Assembly (NCBI GenBank): GCA_964036665.1
Contig: OZ038530.1
Span: 8,074,501 to 8,138,500 of the forward strand
DNA: 64,000 bases
From: Gordius sp. MW1
Lineage: Eukaryota; Nematomorpha; Gordioida; Gordea; Gordiidae
Direction of reading: 5' to 3'
Shown here: one piece after another, positions 46,400-57,165 of the stretch
Position numbering within the stretch: the stretch's first letter is position 1
How the letters are laid out: each line of letters begins with the position of its first letter
Notes under the pieces: generated by a model
Seen by the model: the letters and a program-made list of their open reading frames with translations, nothing else
Told to the model about the DNA's origin: nothing
Databases searched by the model: none
Program-made: the position numbers and the translations under genes

Positions 46400-48343
46400 G
46401 TTAGAAATCCCTCTATTTTTCTGTGTTTGGAGCGATTAAAAGTTTATATTCTTGCGAACTAAAGACATAAATTAATACAAGTAAAGTAAAAGGGGAGTTG
46501 ACACTTTTCAAACCCGATTTTAAGACATGATTATTTTTCTCTATCAAAAGTTACACAATTTTTACTTTTACCCCTTCTAATTTATCCTTGCGCTTTTAAG
46601 CAATTAAGGAAACTTTCAAAGTCTTTGCCCAGAAAAAGCACCATTAGAATAGCGTTTGTGACCGGAATAGAATTGTTCAAAATGTATAATATTGTGAAAT
46701 GGGTTTTTTTTTAAAATTGCCAAGGAAGTGGGTGAGGTCATGCCACATGCCAATTTATAACCCTAGTCTCCCCTTGTTTTGTCAACGTTAATGTCTTAAA
46801 ATCAATATTTCTTAAAATTCTACTGCCATCGTCTCCTTATTCATTTCGATTTTTTGAGCAGTCATAACGTTTAGTTTGTAAAAAATAATATGACATTGTT
46901 TACTCGATTTTACTAATAGAAACCTTCACTTTATAAATTATAATATCGTCTTTAAAGCAATCGATCGTGTTACCAATACATCAATAATTATTATATAAGC
47001 TCGGGCAATGTGGGTTTTCCACCCTAATGAAACAAATTATTTGTGCTTAAAAAGTGATAACTTCACAAATTTAATGACCGAATGTCATAATAGCCTTTAT
47101 AGTAATTAAAATTTTCACCTCCGCATAAACCTATTGCATACATATTAAAAATCGATAAAACATTTTTTATTTTACGCGAGCAATATTCTGGCGAAGTTTC
47201 ACAATTATGCCATCCAACGGATGACATTCATTTTTTGTCAAATAATAATAATTTTTCCACTCAGCCTTGACTAGCTTTTCGCGGTCGCGATCGATTAGTT
47301 GTCCTCCTCTTCCTTTGATTACAAATACCATTTTTGCTAAACGCTTCAACGAGCCTCTCTCCGTTGCTTCGTGTTTTATTTTTGTAATCCATGGTTGTCC
47401 TGCTTTGCCTAAACTCTACCTTATCTACATTTAAATCACAATTTTTAGTGAATTTATGCTTTTCTCTAACTTTCAATTATTTCTATGGGGTTTGTTAAAG
47501 TCGCTTATTAGTAATTGTAATTATAGTCTATATAGCCGTCTGCTGGCTACTGCCCAATGTATTTGTATTGATAATCGCAATGCCTTGGAAAGGGGAGTAA
47601 TAATCTCGATAGAATTTTCATCGAAAGGACCATAAAATAGCACGCGAATTTTAAAGGAGCTAGTTAAATTGTTAAAATCTCATCTACAACAAGGAGATCA
47701 TACAAATGCCATCATCTCGCAAAATTATATTTCGCTATGTTAGTTAAATAAATTTAAAGAATTAATCTAACATTCCTTGCATTCTGTTGTTCCCTCGCCA
47801 AATAAGCCTTTTTGGGTATGCAAAGTAAATGTTCGCTAACAGTGATTTTAGGTTTGCCAAACTTCAATACACCACATCAACAGCCAATTGGTCTGCCATT
47901 CTTCGAAAGTGTCGCCTTAATTTGGTGGCCTGGCCTGCTTTTTTATCATGTTAATTGGCATTTTTTTATAAGTTTTAAAACAAATTATATGTAACGGCAT
48001 TTTTAATCAACCAAAAATGACATTTTTGAATAAAATTGCCTGTTTATAGCGCCATGTACATTTCATATGAAATTGTTACAATGGGTAATTAGATATGGCT
48101 AATACACTTCATACAAGTATAAATATGCATGGATATTTGAGATGGCGATAATCGCTACAACACATTAGATGAGGGATACACATAAATCTATTATTATACC
48201 CAATATTTAGTTTCATTTCTTAAATTAGGCATGTTTATATTTAATTTTTATTAATTAAAAAAGTCATTACAACTTGGTATATAAACATATAGCAATTACT
48301 ATACCTCAACGAAAAGGCTAATTTTAATCCTTCTTTTATTAAG
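46400..48343. other. Intron or intergenic region
   Basis: Mostly AT-rich. 47476-47167 on the minus strand looks like a LINE scrap (listed). 47842-47990 on the plus strand has an open stretch after an AG (LPNFNTPHQQPIGLPFFESV) that could be an exon, but no donor or homology supports it. Confidence 0.4.
47167..47476 (-). pseudogene. Possible LINE fragment
   Basis: Minus-strand frames give RSNGERLVEAFSKNGICNQ and IKGRGGQLIDRDREKLVKAE, reminiscent of the end of a LINE endonuclease and the linker before its reverse transcriptase (G-x-L-L-T-D-x-x...R-W-x-E-H-F). The match is short and loose and the frame changes between the two pieces. Confidence 0.35.
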
Positions 48344-51300
48344 GGCAATCCTAATGTGCGATCCGAAGGCCATGGAGGAGGAGGCGAGGAAACCATAGTA
48401 CCCAAGAATGCCACCAAAAACAAGGCCGATAATTATTACGGTAAGCCGGTATTATATGATTAAATAGGCCATTCAAGACTTCAATATGTCCTTCAACGAC
48501 AAAGCTTCATTAAATTTGTCGGAATGTCCTTTTGTGACCCTTCCCTTAAGTGTAATTGTTGAAAGTTTTTATTTCAAATACTTGTTTTCCTCAATATGAC
48601 TTTAGAATCTTTTGTATTGGATGAGAAATCTAAGCAGGACAAGTATCAGACTTTTATATGACTCGTCTCGAAAAATTAAGTTTAGGTTGTCATTATTTTA
48701 CAAAGTTTTAATTCCTCGATGTTCCGCCAAAAGGAAACTATTTAAGTTTGAAGATTCAAGAGGTTGAATTTATTTGAGCCTAGATGAAATCACCAGAAAT
48801 AAATCAAACATTTTAAAATTACCAAACAAAATTTGACCTTTAACTATAAGATTTTTTCATAATCAAGTTCTCAGTGCTAATTATGAGGTTAGTAAAACAA
48901 GATAATCTTTTTCCCAGTTACTAGATGCTGTAATATCAGTAATTTTTAAACGTAATTTTTTAAGTTTTGGTTATTATCACTTGAAATTTAAGAGTGACCT
49001 GGAATAAAGAAGTGACTATGTCAAATTACTTTATTTAAAATCAGTGTGAAAATGATATGGACATCAAACGTTGTTCGACACATGTTTAACATCCTTTATA
49101 GTGGCATGCTTTTATCATTGAAGTAGATTATATAATACCAAATATTTCATTTAATGGATTATCTATGCACCATATACACTTTTTTATGTCATTACAATAA
49201 TAGACATCATCCTTTAATCCCGGCGACACCTTGATTGTATTTATTTTTTATAATTTTAGTCAACATCCTATTCTTTAACTTAATCCCCCAAAACAGGATA
49301 TGCTCATGTATTATTATTTCAACAGATATGTCAAACACTTTAGTCATTCTGCAAAATATAAATATAACGCTCACAGTAGGCAAGATTTTTTACGAAAGGA
49401 GAGTTTATTTACTAAAATAGATTAATTATATGTAATATTTGTCTATATCAAAGACAAGTATTTAAACCTAACTTCACTGGCAAAATAAAACATCTTTAAC
49501 ATAATCTACGAGGGACTTATCGGATAAATAATTGGAAATGGCTTATATTTCGCCCTTAGAGCTCTATAAATAAGTGTTATTATAAATATTGGAAATGGAC
49601 ATATAAGGACGATAGATATGGATTTTTGGGCCTGGTCGGTTGCTATGGATTCCTGGGCCTGGTCGGTTGCTAATATTAATAAATTATCACTTTTAAAGCA
49701 AAAATTTGGTTAAAATCAAGTTGTCCATCTTTAAATCATAGATTTTAATTCGAATCCTGGCTACGACAATATGTACGGTTTATTTGCTTCTTAAAATATT
49801 TTATGACATGCATAGCACAAATGTACCACCAAAATTCCTTATTTAAAAAATGTTACACCGCCAAATTCCTGTAGGCACATCCAAAAAAGACTACGGCTCA
49901 AAGTACCCTGCCGATTCCTCGATGTACCCAAACTTAGCAACTAACACCAATTTCTATACACCAGCTACCGCCCCTAGCTCGCTACCCTACCCCACCGCCC
50001 CAATCGTTACATTACCTCCTCCCGTACCAGCCGCGTCGTCGCCTTATAATTCACCCCTTCCCCCAGATATCGGTTTTAACATACCCGGCATGCACAGCTC
50101 ACACAACTTCCATCCACCCACCCCCATACCCCCGCCCAACGCTAACCCCCACCTACCTCAATTTAATTCCTTCAGCATTTACGATACCAAACCCGATGAT
50201 ACTTCTCACTTGAACAACACTAACGCATTTGCCCCCACTAATCCCTATAACCAAAATATAGCTTCTTTTACCCCTAATTCCCCCTATTCTTCCCTTACGA
50301 TAGGTAACCAAGATTACTATGGGGGCGGCGGAGGGGCTAGTAATAAGTCGGATCAAAGTGGGTACAAACCGAGTGGGGGTTATGGGACCGACGTTAGCGG
50401 TGGAGGGGGTGACAGTGGAAACTACCAACCAAGCGGAGGCTACGGGGATAATGCTAGTGGCGGTGGTGGTGGGGATAGCGGTAACTATCAATCGGGCGGA
50501 GGCTACGGCGGAGGCAATAATAGTGGAGGCGGGGGTGGGGGTTATCAACCGAGTGGGGGCTATGGTGACTCTGGTATGTCTGGGGGTGGAGATGGTGGTC
50601 AAGGTAATTATGGGGGTGGTCAGGCTCAGCAGACGTTTCCCGGCCGAAAATCAAAATTTGATTTCGCCCAAGGATCGGGTCTCATCGGGGCAGCTGCTAC
50701 TGCGGTATGGCAATATCCTGCGAAACTATAGGATATAAACTTAGCCTTCGTTTGACTATTAGTGGGACTGGATTTTATTAAACGATGCTTAATTAAGTTT
50801 CTGTTCTGGAAGAGTTTGAAGTTTAATATATACAGCGTTTTTTTACTTTTTGCACATTAGTAGGAGAGAAAAGGGTCATCAATCATAGCTTTTGAAAGAA
50901 AACGCTCTTTCTCTCCTTATTAAGTATTCTCTCCCATTAGTGTGCGGGAGGAGTGTCAAGAAGTGCAAAAGTAAAGAAAAATGCTGTAATATCAACCGAT
51001 TTTTTTATTAGGTTATAGTTAGTATTTTCTAAAATTTCTGCAAATTATGCACTATATTACTTTGTGTCTCCATCTTTTTAGGCCGTAGTGTAGTCATTGT
51101 TTGTTGTCAAAATTATTAATATTATTATACAAACATTGAATAATCGCTAAGTTTAAACATTCATGTATCTTATTTTAGATCGGGGCTTACGCCATCAACA
51201 AATACCTTAATCGACCTCAAGGTGGTGGTGGAATGGGTGGGATGGGTGGAGGTGGAATGGGTGGATTTGGGGGCATGGGAGGAGGTGGTGGAGGAGGAGG

Positions 51301-51484
51301 GAATCCATTGGCTAACATGATATTGGGTGCCGTAGGCAGCGCCGCTGGCAGTCAAATGGGTTACAGCATGACTAATCAGATCCCTGGTATGAACACCCTG
51401 CAAAAACACGGCGTTCCCACTGGAATGATCGGAAGTTTGTTGGGAAGCATCATGGGTTCTAAAATGGTGCGAGGGAATCATTAA
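48344..51484 (+). CDS. Pro/Gly/Tyr-rich protein with glycine-zipper C-terminus, three exons
   Basis: Exons 48344-48440, 49875-50704 and 51179-51484 join in phase to 410 residues, stop at 51482-51484. The order is a short Gly/Lys segment (EGHGGGGEETIVPKN), a Pro-rich region (VTLPPPVPAASSPYNSPLPP) and about 100 residues of repeats such as SGGYGDNASGGGGGDSGNYQ. Then comes a hydrophobic stretch (GLIGAAATAIGAYAINKYL) with G-x3-A spacing, a Met/Gly-rich loop, and NPLANMILGAVGSAAGSQMG with GMIGSLLGSIMGSKM. The last parts resemble glycine-zipper helices that pack in membranes or oligomers. Codon use is GC-richer than the surroundings, as expected for Gly/Pro. The first exon starts in phase 0, so an upstream exon is required; the galectin exons at 45167-46399 are in the right phase. 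No known family is recognised. Confidence 0.72.
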
Positions 51485-51841
51485 GTCGCCTTCCCAAATT
51501 CTAGTGTTCAATAGGCTCAGAATAACACACCTAAGACCCCATCCCCCTTGCTAATTTATTTTGACAATTGCGCTTGTCTTTTAATTATCAAATAATGCAC
51601 TAACAATTTAGCCATAATTAAAGTTTCTCCGTTCACTAGATTCGTCATTTGTTATCAATTAAAAGCATATTTAACTGTTAATTTATTCAATGAAATTTAT
51701 TTTTAATTTATCGTTATTTGTTTGGTGATTATATATTAAAATACCTAAAATGCTATACGTCAAAGTTCTTAGGTTGAAATTTGTCCACTATATACGAGGA
51801 TATATGATTAGGTTTAAATCTTACAATGATTTAATGCATAT
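51485..51841. other. 3' untranslated / intergenic sequence
   Basis: AT-rich sequence after the Gly-rich gene, up to the ATTAATTGCTATGCAATTTA end of the composite repeat. Confidence 0.45.
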
Positions 51842-52107
51842 ATTAATTGCTATGCAATTTATGGGCTCGTTTTTTGGTGTCTGTCCGTTGTCCCTTGTCT
51901 CCCAAGTAATTTCCCTGGCTTTATCACCTGGAGGTTCGAGTTCAATCCCGGGAGAGGACAAATTTTTTTTTTTAATTAAATTAATATTTTGTTCTTGTTA
52001 ATACCATGGATAATGTGACTTTTTAACCGTCCGCAGGCTACTGACCAATGAAAAAAATGACCATTGGCCAAATAAATCGAATTTTTTTTACGTTTTTGAA
52101 TTGGGTA

Positions 52108-53231
52108 TAGTGATGCGGAAAAACCGAGAAAAATCTCGGTCTCGTCTCGAAAAACCGAGACGAGACGAGACGAGAATTTGAAAAATGGAGTCGAGATCGA
52201 GACGAGAATTTTGAGGTCGAGACGAGACGATACGAGATTTTCTCGGCGAGATCTAGACTTTTTATTGATCGTTAGATTTTAGTAAATTATTGTGTATTTT
52301 AATTTACATTTAAGGTATTAAGTGTAAATCAATATGTATGTAATATATTTGATATTTAATATTATATTTTTTGCAAAAAAATTAAAATTTGGCAATCATT
52401 TACCTAAGTATGGTTGATTTTTGTCATACATTTAAATACGTACTCATTAAAGTTTAAACCTTATGTTCTTAATTCTATAATAATGCTGCTTTTATTGTTG
52501 TTTTTACAACGTTTTAATTTGTGCAACTAGTTATCAATTCTGTAAATAATAATAACATCATTAAATGTCACTCGCACTTTGTGGTTTATAGCGCTATAGT
52601 AAACATGCAATAAACATTATGGGCTATAATTAATGATGGTTATATTAATGGACTTAAACATTTGCCTTAAATATGTTAAGGTCTACTTTGAAGCATTAGC
52701 AAAGGTTAATAAAGGGTCTCATTTTGCTCAATTATGCAACTAAATCAACTATAAGCGAACTCATAATTTTCGAAGTCCATTTATAGTTGACAGACACAGT
52801 GAATTTAATACAAATATTATAATTTGCTAGAACAATTAAATTTAATTTTTTATATTTCAAATTTATTTATAGTTTTTTTAGTCTGCACTTTTTATAGAAA
52901 ATGTTATCTTTATGAGTTAATTCATATCTTTATATTGTCAATGAGATGTCGTGTCCCGCTAAATCTTTAAAAAGTTTGTGTATTAAAGTTTTTCGAAAAA
53001 TATAAAATTTGCCATTTGGATTTTTGAACACTTATTTATATTTTTAATAAAACAGGAGAAATTTTTATTCCGAATATATTTTTATTTAAAAGTCGAGACG
53101 AGACGAGAATTCTCGTCGAGACGAGACCGAGATTTTTCTAGACCGAAACGAGATCGAGATTTTCTTAATCGCTCCCGAGACGAGACGAGATTTTGTTTTC
53201 GAGACCGAGACGAGACGAGATCGAAACACTA
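52108..53231. mobile_element. Non-autonomous hAT element with GAGAC arrays
   Basis: Starts TAGTGATGCGG and ends CGAAACACTA (inverted TAGTGTTTCG). It is flanked by the exact 8-bp direct repeat ATTGGGTA (52100-52107 and 53232-53239), the target size of hAT transposases. Both ends have dense GAGACGAGACGAGA subterminal arrays in opposite orientation. The 1.12-kb interior is AT-rich and has no transposase. Confidence 0.9.
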
Positions 53232-53572
53232 ATTGGGTATATTAGGTTAACATTGATAATTACCCTATGTCCTCCCCTACAAGTGCCTATGACTCTACTG
53301 ATATGGGTCCCTGTGCTTCTACAAAAGCCTATGCCTCTACTGATGTGGGTTCGAATCCCGGCGAAGCAAATTCTTAATTGCTGGTTCGAATCCCGGAGAG
53401 GGCCAAATTTTAATTTTTTTTTTAAATTAAATTAATATATTGTTCTTGTTAATACCCTTGATAATATGACTTTTTAACCGTACCCTGGCTACTGACCAAT
53501 GGAAAAAAATGACCATTGGCCAAATTGTAAATCGGAATTTTTTTCAAATTAATGTATTGTTTTTGTTAATAC

Positions 53573-54091
53573 TATCGTATCCGGAGATACGAAGATGAAG
53601 ATATCTTCCCACACCCCCCCCCCCCATCTCATCTTATTCAAAAGTTGAAGTTAAGAGTTCAACACGCGGTACAACTCTTGATCTTACACGTTGTACACTC
53701 ATAGCGTAGACCATTATTCTTTTACATTTTATTCCTAGTACGCGTATGTTACCCCCCCCCCCCCCGACGCGCTTATACGTTTGTGTTATTTATTTCTTCC
53801 CATATATGATTGTTTATCAACATGAATACGGATGAGTGATTTGTAGTAAGGAGATTGATACACAGTATAATTTTTCTTGTAATAAATTAGATTGGCGAAA
53901 TGTAGAGCGGTAAAGTTATCTTTATTTAGTGGCTTTAAGCCCGGCCATCCCCCAATCACCCAATTTATTCTGTAGATTAATCTAAATTAAATGCTTTAGG
54001 ATCGCCCCTTTCAATTCCCCCCATTAATTCCTAATAATTCTTCCCTTCAAAACCTTTTTATTTAAATCGTATTTCTTCGCCAAATTCGATA
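53573..54091 (+). repeat. 5' LTR of the compact element
   Basis: Begins TATCGTATCCGGAGATACGA and ends CGCCAAATTCGATA, so its termini are the inverted TATCG/CGATA instead of the usual TG/CA. It contains C homopolymers near 53617 and 53752. Confidence 0.85.
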
Positions 54092-54120
54092 TTTGGTGTC
54101 AGAAGTGGGATCTGAACCCA
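54092..54120 (+). other. tRNA-Leu primer binding site
   Basis: TGGTGTCAGAAGTGGGAT is complementary to the 3' end of tRNA-Leu (ATCCCACTTCTGACA plus CCA). Complementarity may extend into the T arm (CTGAACCCAC). Confidence 0.7.
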
Positions 54121-54315
54121 CAAAGTTATCTTTATTTAGTGGCTTTAAGCCCGGCCATCCCCCAATCACCCAATTTATTCTGTAGATTAATCTAAATTAA
54201 ATGCTTTAGGATCGCCCCTTTCAATTCCCCCATTAATTCCTAATAATTCTTCCCTTCAAAACCTTTTTATTTAAATCGTATTCCTTCTACGAATCCGATA
54301 TTTGGTGTCAGATAT
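54121..54315 (+). repeat. Tandem duplication of LTR 3' end plus primer site
   Basis: The sequence from AAAGTTATCTTTATTTAGTG to GATATTTGGTGTCAGA repeats 53935-54102 almost exactly. The element thus has a second partial LTR end and a truncated primer site. Confidence 0.85.
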
Positions 54316-55242
54316 TCTACTCACGCCCGAAGGAGGAAACCAGGAATTATTCTACAAAACGAAAAAGGAAATAATTTATACAGAAAAATTAATTTGGAAT
54401 TCAAATTGCCGCCCCCCCCCCCTTCATCTGAATGGAATGGATAAAATTATTCGGATAAAATTATTCCAGGAACATCCCGTTTGCCATGAACAACCGTCAC
54501 AGCGCGGGGATATTGGATAAAATTATTCTAGTAAAACAATCGAACCACTTCGTCGGGATTAAAAAGCAATCGAACTACGTACTAGAACAATCGAACCAAT
54601 CTATGATTCGGAAATATTGGGAGACGTAGGAAGAAAGCAATTCCTTCGAACAATTGGCTACCAAATTTAAACCGCAAACATAATTCAGTGGTAATTCCAA
54701 TATGTCTGAGAACAGATGGCAGAATTCTTCGAACGAATGAAAATCCCGAAACTGATTTAAATCAAAATATCAATTATGCAGAATCATCCCTAACTAATTC
54801 TCAAGGCCTAAATTCTTAATGTGCCGCTAAAATATTATTGTAAGACAGAATTATACACTTGATTTATTTACATATATTAATTATATGAAAATTATATTGT
54901 TAACCAATATTTAAACACCCCCCCCCCCCCCCCGCAGTTTCTTTGACTAGTATTTGACAGTCTGCGCGTGGGCAAGAAAGGATAATTTTCAAGATGGCAA
55001 TTTACACTCTATATTAATTATAAGTTTTGTCAAGGCTGTTGCTAGGTGAGTCACAGAGCTGGAAGAAAAATCCGTTAGCCATGATGTTGCCTTTTTATCA
55101 CTGATTTTTACATATATCAGTCGTCGTGTGAGCAAAGGCCAGAGTTGGTATTCGATGCCAGATGTTTGAGACTTATAATGTTAATAACACCGCCTTGATA
55201 GTTGCACTGAGCTCTAAGTCTTCGACTTTTAAAAGGGAAAGG

Positions 55243-55756
55243 TATCGTATCCGGAGATACGAAGATGAAGATATCTTCCCACACCCCCCCCCCATCTCAT
55301 CTTATTCAAAAGTTGAAGTTAAGAGTTCAACACGCGGTACAACTCTTGATCTTACACGTTGTACACTCATAGCGTAGACCATTATTCTTTTAAAATTTAT
55401 TCCTAGTACGCGTATGTTACCCCCCCCCCCCGACGCGCTTATACGTTTGTGTTATTTATTTCTTCCCATATATGATTGTTTATCAACATGAATACGGATG
55501 AGTGATTTGTAGTAAGGAGATTGATACACAATATAATTTTTCTTGTAATAAATTAGATTGGCGAAATGTAGAGCGGTAAAGTTATCTTTATTTAGTGGCT
55601 TTAAGCCCGGCCATCCCCCAATCACCCAATTTATTCTGTAGATTAATCTAAATTAAATGCTTTAGGATCGCCCCTTTCAATTCCCCCATTAATTCCTAAT
55701 AATTCTTCCCTTCAAAACCTTTTTATTTAAATCGTATTTCTTCGCCAAATTCGATA
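55243..55756 (+). repeat. 3' LTR of the compact element
   Basis: Matches the 5' LTR with few differences, mainly in the length of the C homopolymers and single bases such as TTTTAAAATTT versus TTTTACATTTT. It ends CGATA followed by the AATAC duplication. Confidence 0.87.
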
Positions 55757-55903
55757 AATACCATTGATAATATGACTTTTTGGCCGTCCGCTGGCTGCTG
55801 ACCAATGGAAAAAATTACCATTGGCCAAAGTGTGAATCGAAATTTTTTTTTTCTCGTTTTTTTTTGACTCGTATGTATTTATAGACCGTCTCTTGGTACT
55901 AAC

Positions 55904-57039
55904 TAGAGAACTGCACGGGTGACCCGAAACCCGACCCGGACCCGACCTCGGGTCGGGTCGGGTTCGGGTAGAAAATTTGAAAATGATTTCGGGTCGGGTC
56001 GGGTCCGGTAGAAAATTTGAAAATTATTTCGGGTCGGGTCCGGGTAAAAAATTTGAAAATGCTTTCGGGTCGGGTCAAATTTATAGAGTCGGGTCCAAGG
56101 TTTATACATTGTAAAAAACACGCGAGACCTATTTTTTTAATTAATGTTAATTGCTAAGCAAAGAGTGTTTTTAAATATCGAAATGCACAATTAATTTGGA
56201 TCATTCATTTATTTAATTCTCTTCCTCTTTTTTTAAATTTTAAAACTCCAAACTCTGAAGTGCTAGCTAATTCTCATCACTAATTCAAACTACATAAATT
56301 ACTCCTGTTTTTAATTTGACTATTAAAAGGTAAAGTATTTCAATAAAGTTATATTTCAAATTTTTTTAGTGTTAACAGTGAAGTTTTAGCTAATCCTCAT
56401 CGTTAATTTAAATTACATTTAATACATAGCCAACTTAAAAGTAAGTTATAATTTTATAAATTTTTCATGTGCAATTTTTTTTATAATACCTTATAAATAT
56501 TTTAAAGTTTCATACCAAATGAATTTATCTTAAATTGTACTTCAAACTTAAAACATTTGGACAGTCACTAAAAATTTCATCTTATTTGCTATATTGATTA
56601 TAATCAGCTATATATTAATGGTTTCATAATAACAATAAATGGATGTTAAATAGTTGTCTCAAATCTATAACATATGAGCAGTTTACTTGATATTAGGAAA
56701 CTAAATATAGATAAATAATTATGAGTTTTTTTTCACCATCCCCTTTAAAGAATACAAATCATCATGGCTTTTATTAGTCGATTTAATTTTACACACGGCA
56801 ATTTTCGCGCTCGAAAGTAATTTTTTTATAATTTTTCGGGTCGGGTCGGGTTCGGGTTGAAGTTTTTAAAATGCTTTCGGGTCGGGTCGGGATCGGGTAG
56901 AAAATTTGAAAATGATTTCGGGTCGGGTCCGGGTAGAAAATTTGAAAATGATTTCGGGTCGGGTCCGGGTAGAAAATTTGAAAATGATTTCGGGTCGGGT
57001 CGGGTTCGGGTTGAAAAAAAGTGACTTTGCAGTTCTCTA
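55904..57039. mobile_element. Non-autonomous hAT element with GGGTCGGGTC arrays
   Basis: Starts TAGAGAACTGCACGGGTGAC and ends GTGACTTTGCAGTTCTCTA (inverted TAGAGAACTGCAAAGTCAC). It is flanked by the exact 8-bp direct repeat GTACTAAC (55896-55903 and 57040-57047). Subterminal arrays of GGGTCGGGTC alternating with AGAAAATTTGAAAATG are present at both ends. No transposase is encoded; protein-like frames across the arrays are only products of the repeat. Confidence 0.9.
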
Positions 57040-57165
57040 GTACTAACCAATGGAAAAAAATGACCATTGGCCAAATTGCGATTTTTTTTTGACTCGGATG
57101 TATTTATAGACCGTCTCTTGGTACTGACCAATAAAAAAAATTACCATTGGCCAAAGTGAGATTTT

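Larger units (their letters stand above)
53573..55756 (+). mobile_element. Compact non-coding LTR retrotransposon
   Basis: Two LTRs (53573-54091 and 55243-55756) enclose about 1.15 kb without coding sequence. The exact 5-bp direct repeat AATAC flanks it (53568-53572 and 55757-55761). TTTGGTGTCAGAAGTGGGAT after the 5' LTR matches the 3' end of a tRNA-Leu. AAAAGGGAAAGG just before the 3' LTR is a good polypurine tract. This is a TRIM/LARD-like element that depends on enzymes from elsewhere. Confidence 0.88.
51842..57165 (+). repeat. Composite repeat copy interrupted by three nested elements
   Basis: Segments 51842-52107, 53232-53572, 55757-55903 and 57040-57165 form one plus-strand copy of the composite repeat. 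It has the TTAATTGCTATGCAATTTAT end, B-box words (GGTTCGAGTTCAATCCCGG, GGGTTCGAATCCCGG near 53347 and 53385), and hairpin units GCTACTGACCAATGGAAAAA then TGACCATTGGCCAAA. The joins match the uninterrupted copy at 58640-59130, for example GAATTGGGT.TATTAGGTTAA and TTGTTAATACCATTGATAAT. Confidence 0.82.

Noticed and set aside
47812..47994. Open frame LPNFNTPHQQPIGLPFFESV as a second galectin exon
   Set aside because: The resemblance to a galectin N-terminal strand is weak and no splice donor follows; noted only as a possibility.
50153..50738. Minus-strand and alternative plus-strand frames over the glycine-rich exon
   Set aside because: Shadow frames of the Gly/Pro-rich coding exon, with no independent splice or start evidence.
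55903..57131. Minus-strand frames with repeated P-D-P-T-R and N-F-Q-I-F segments
   Set aside because: They are translations of the GGGTCGGGTC subterminal arrays of the hAT element and exist in two frames at once; not a protein gene.
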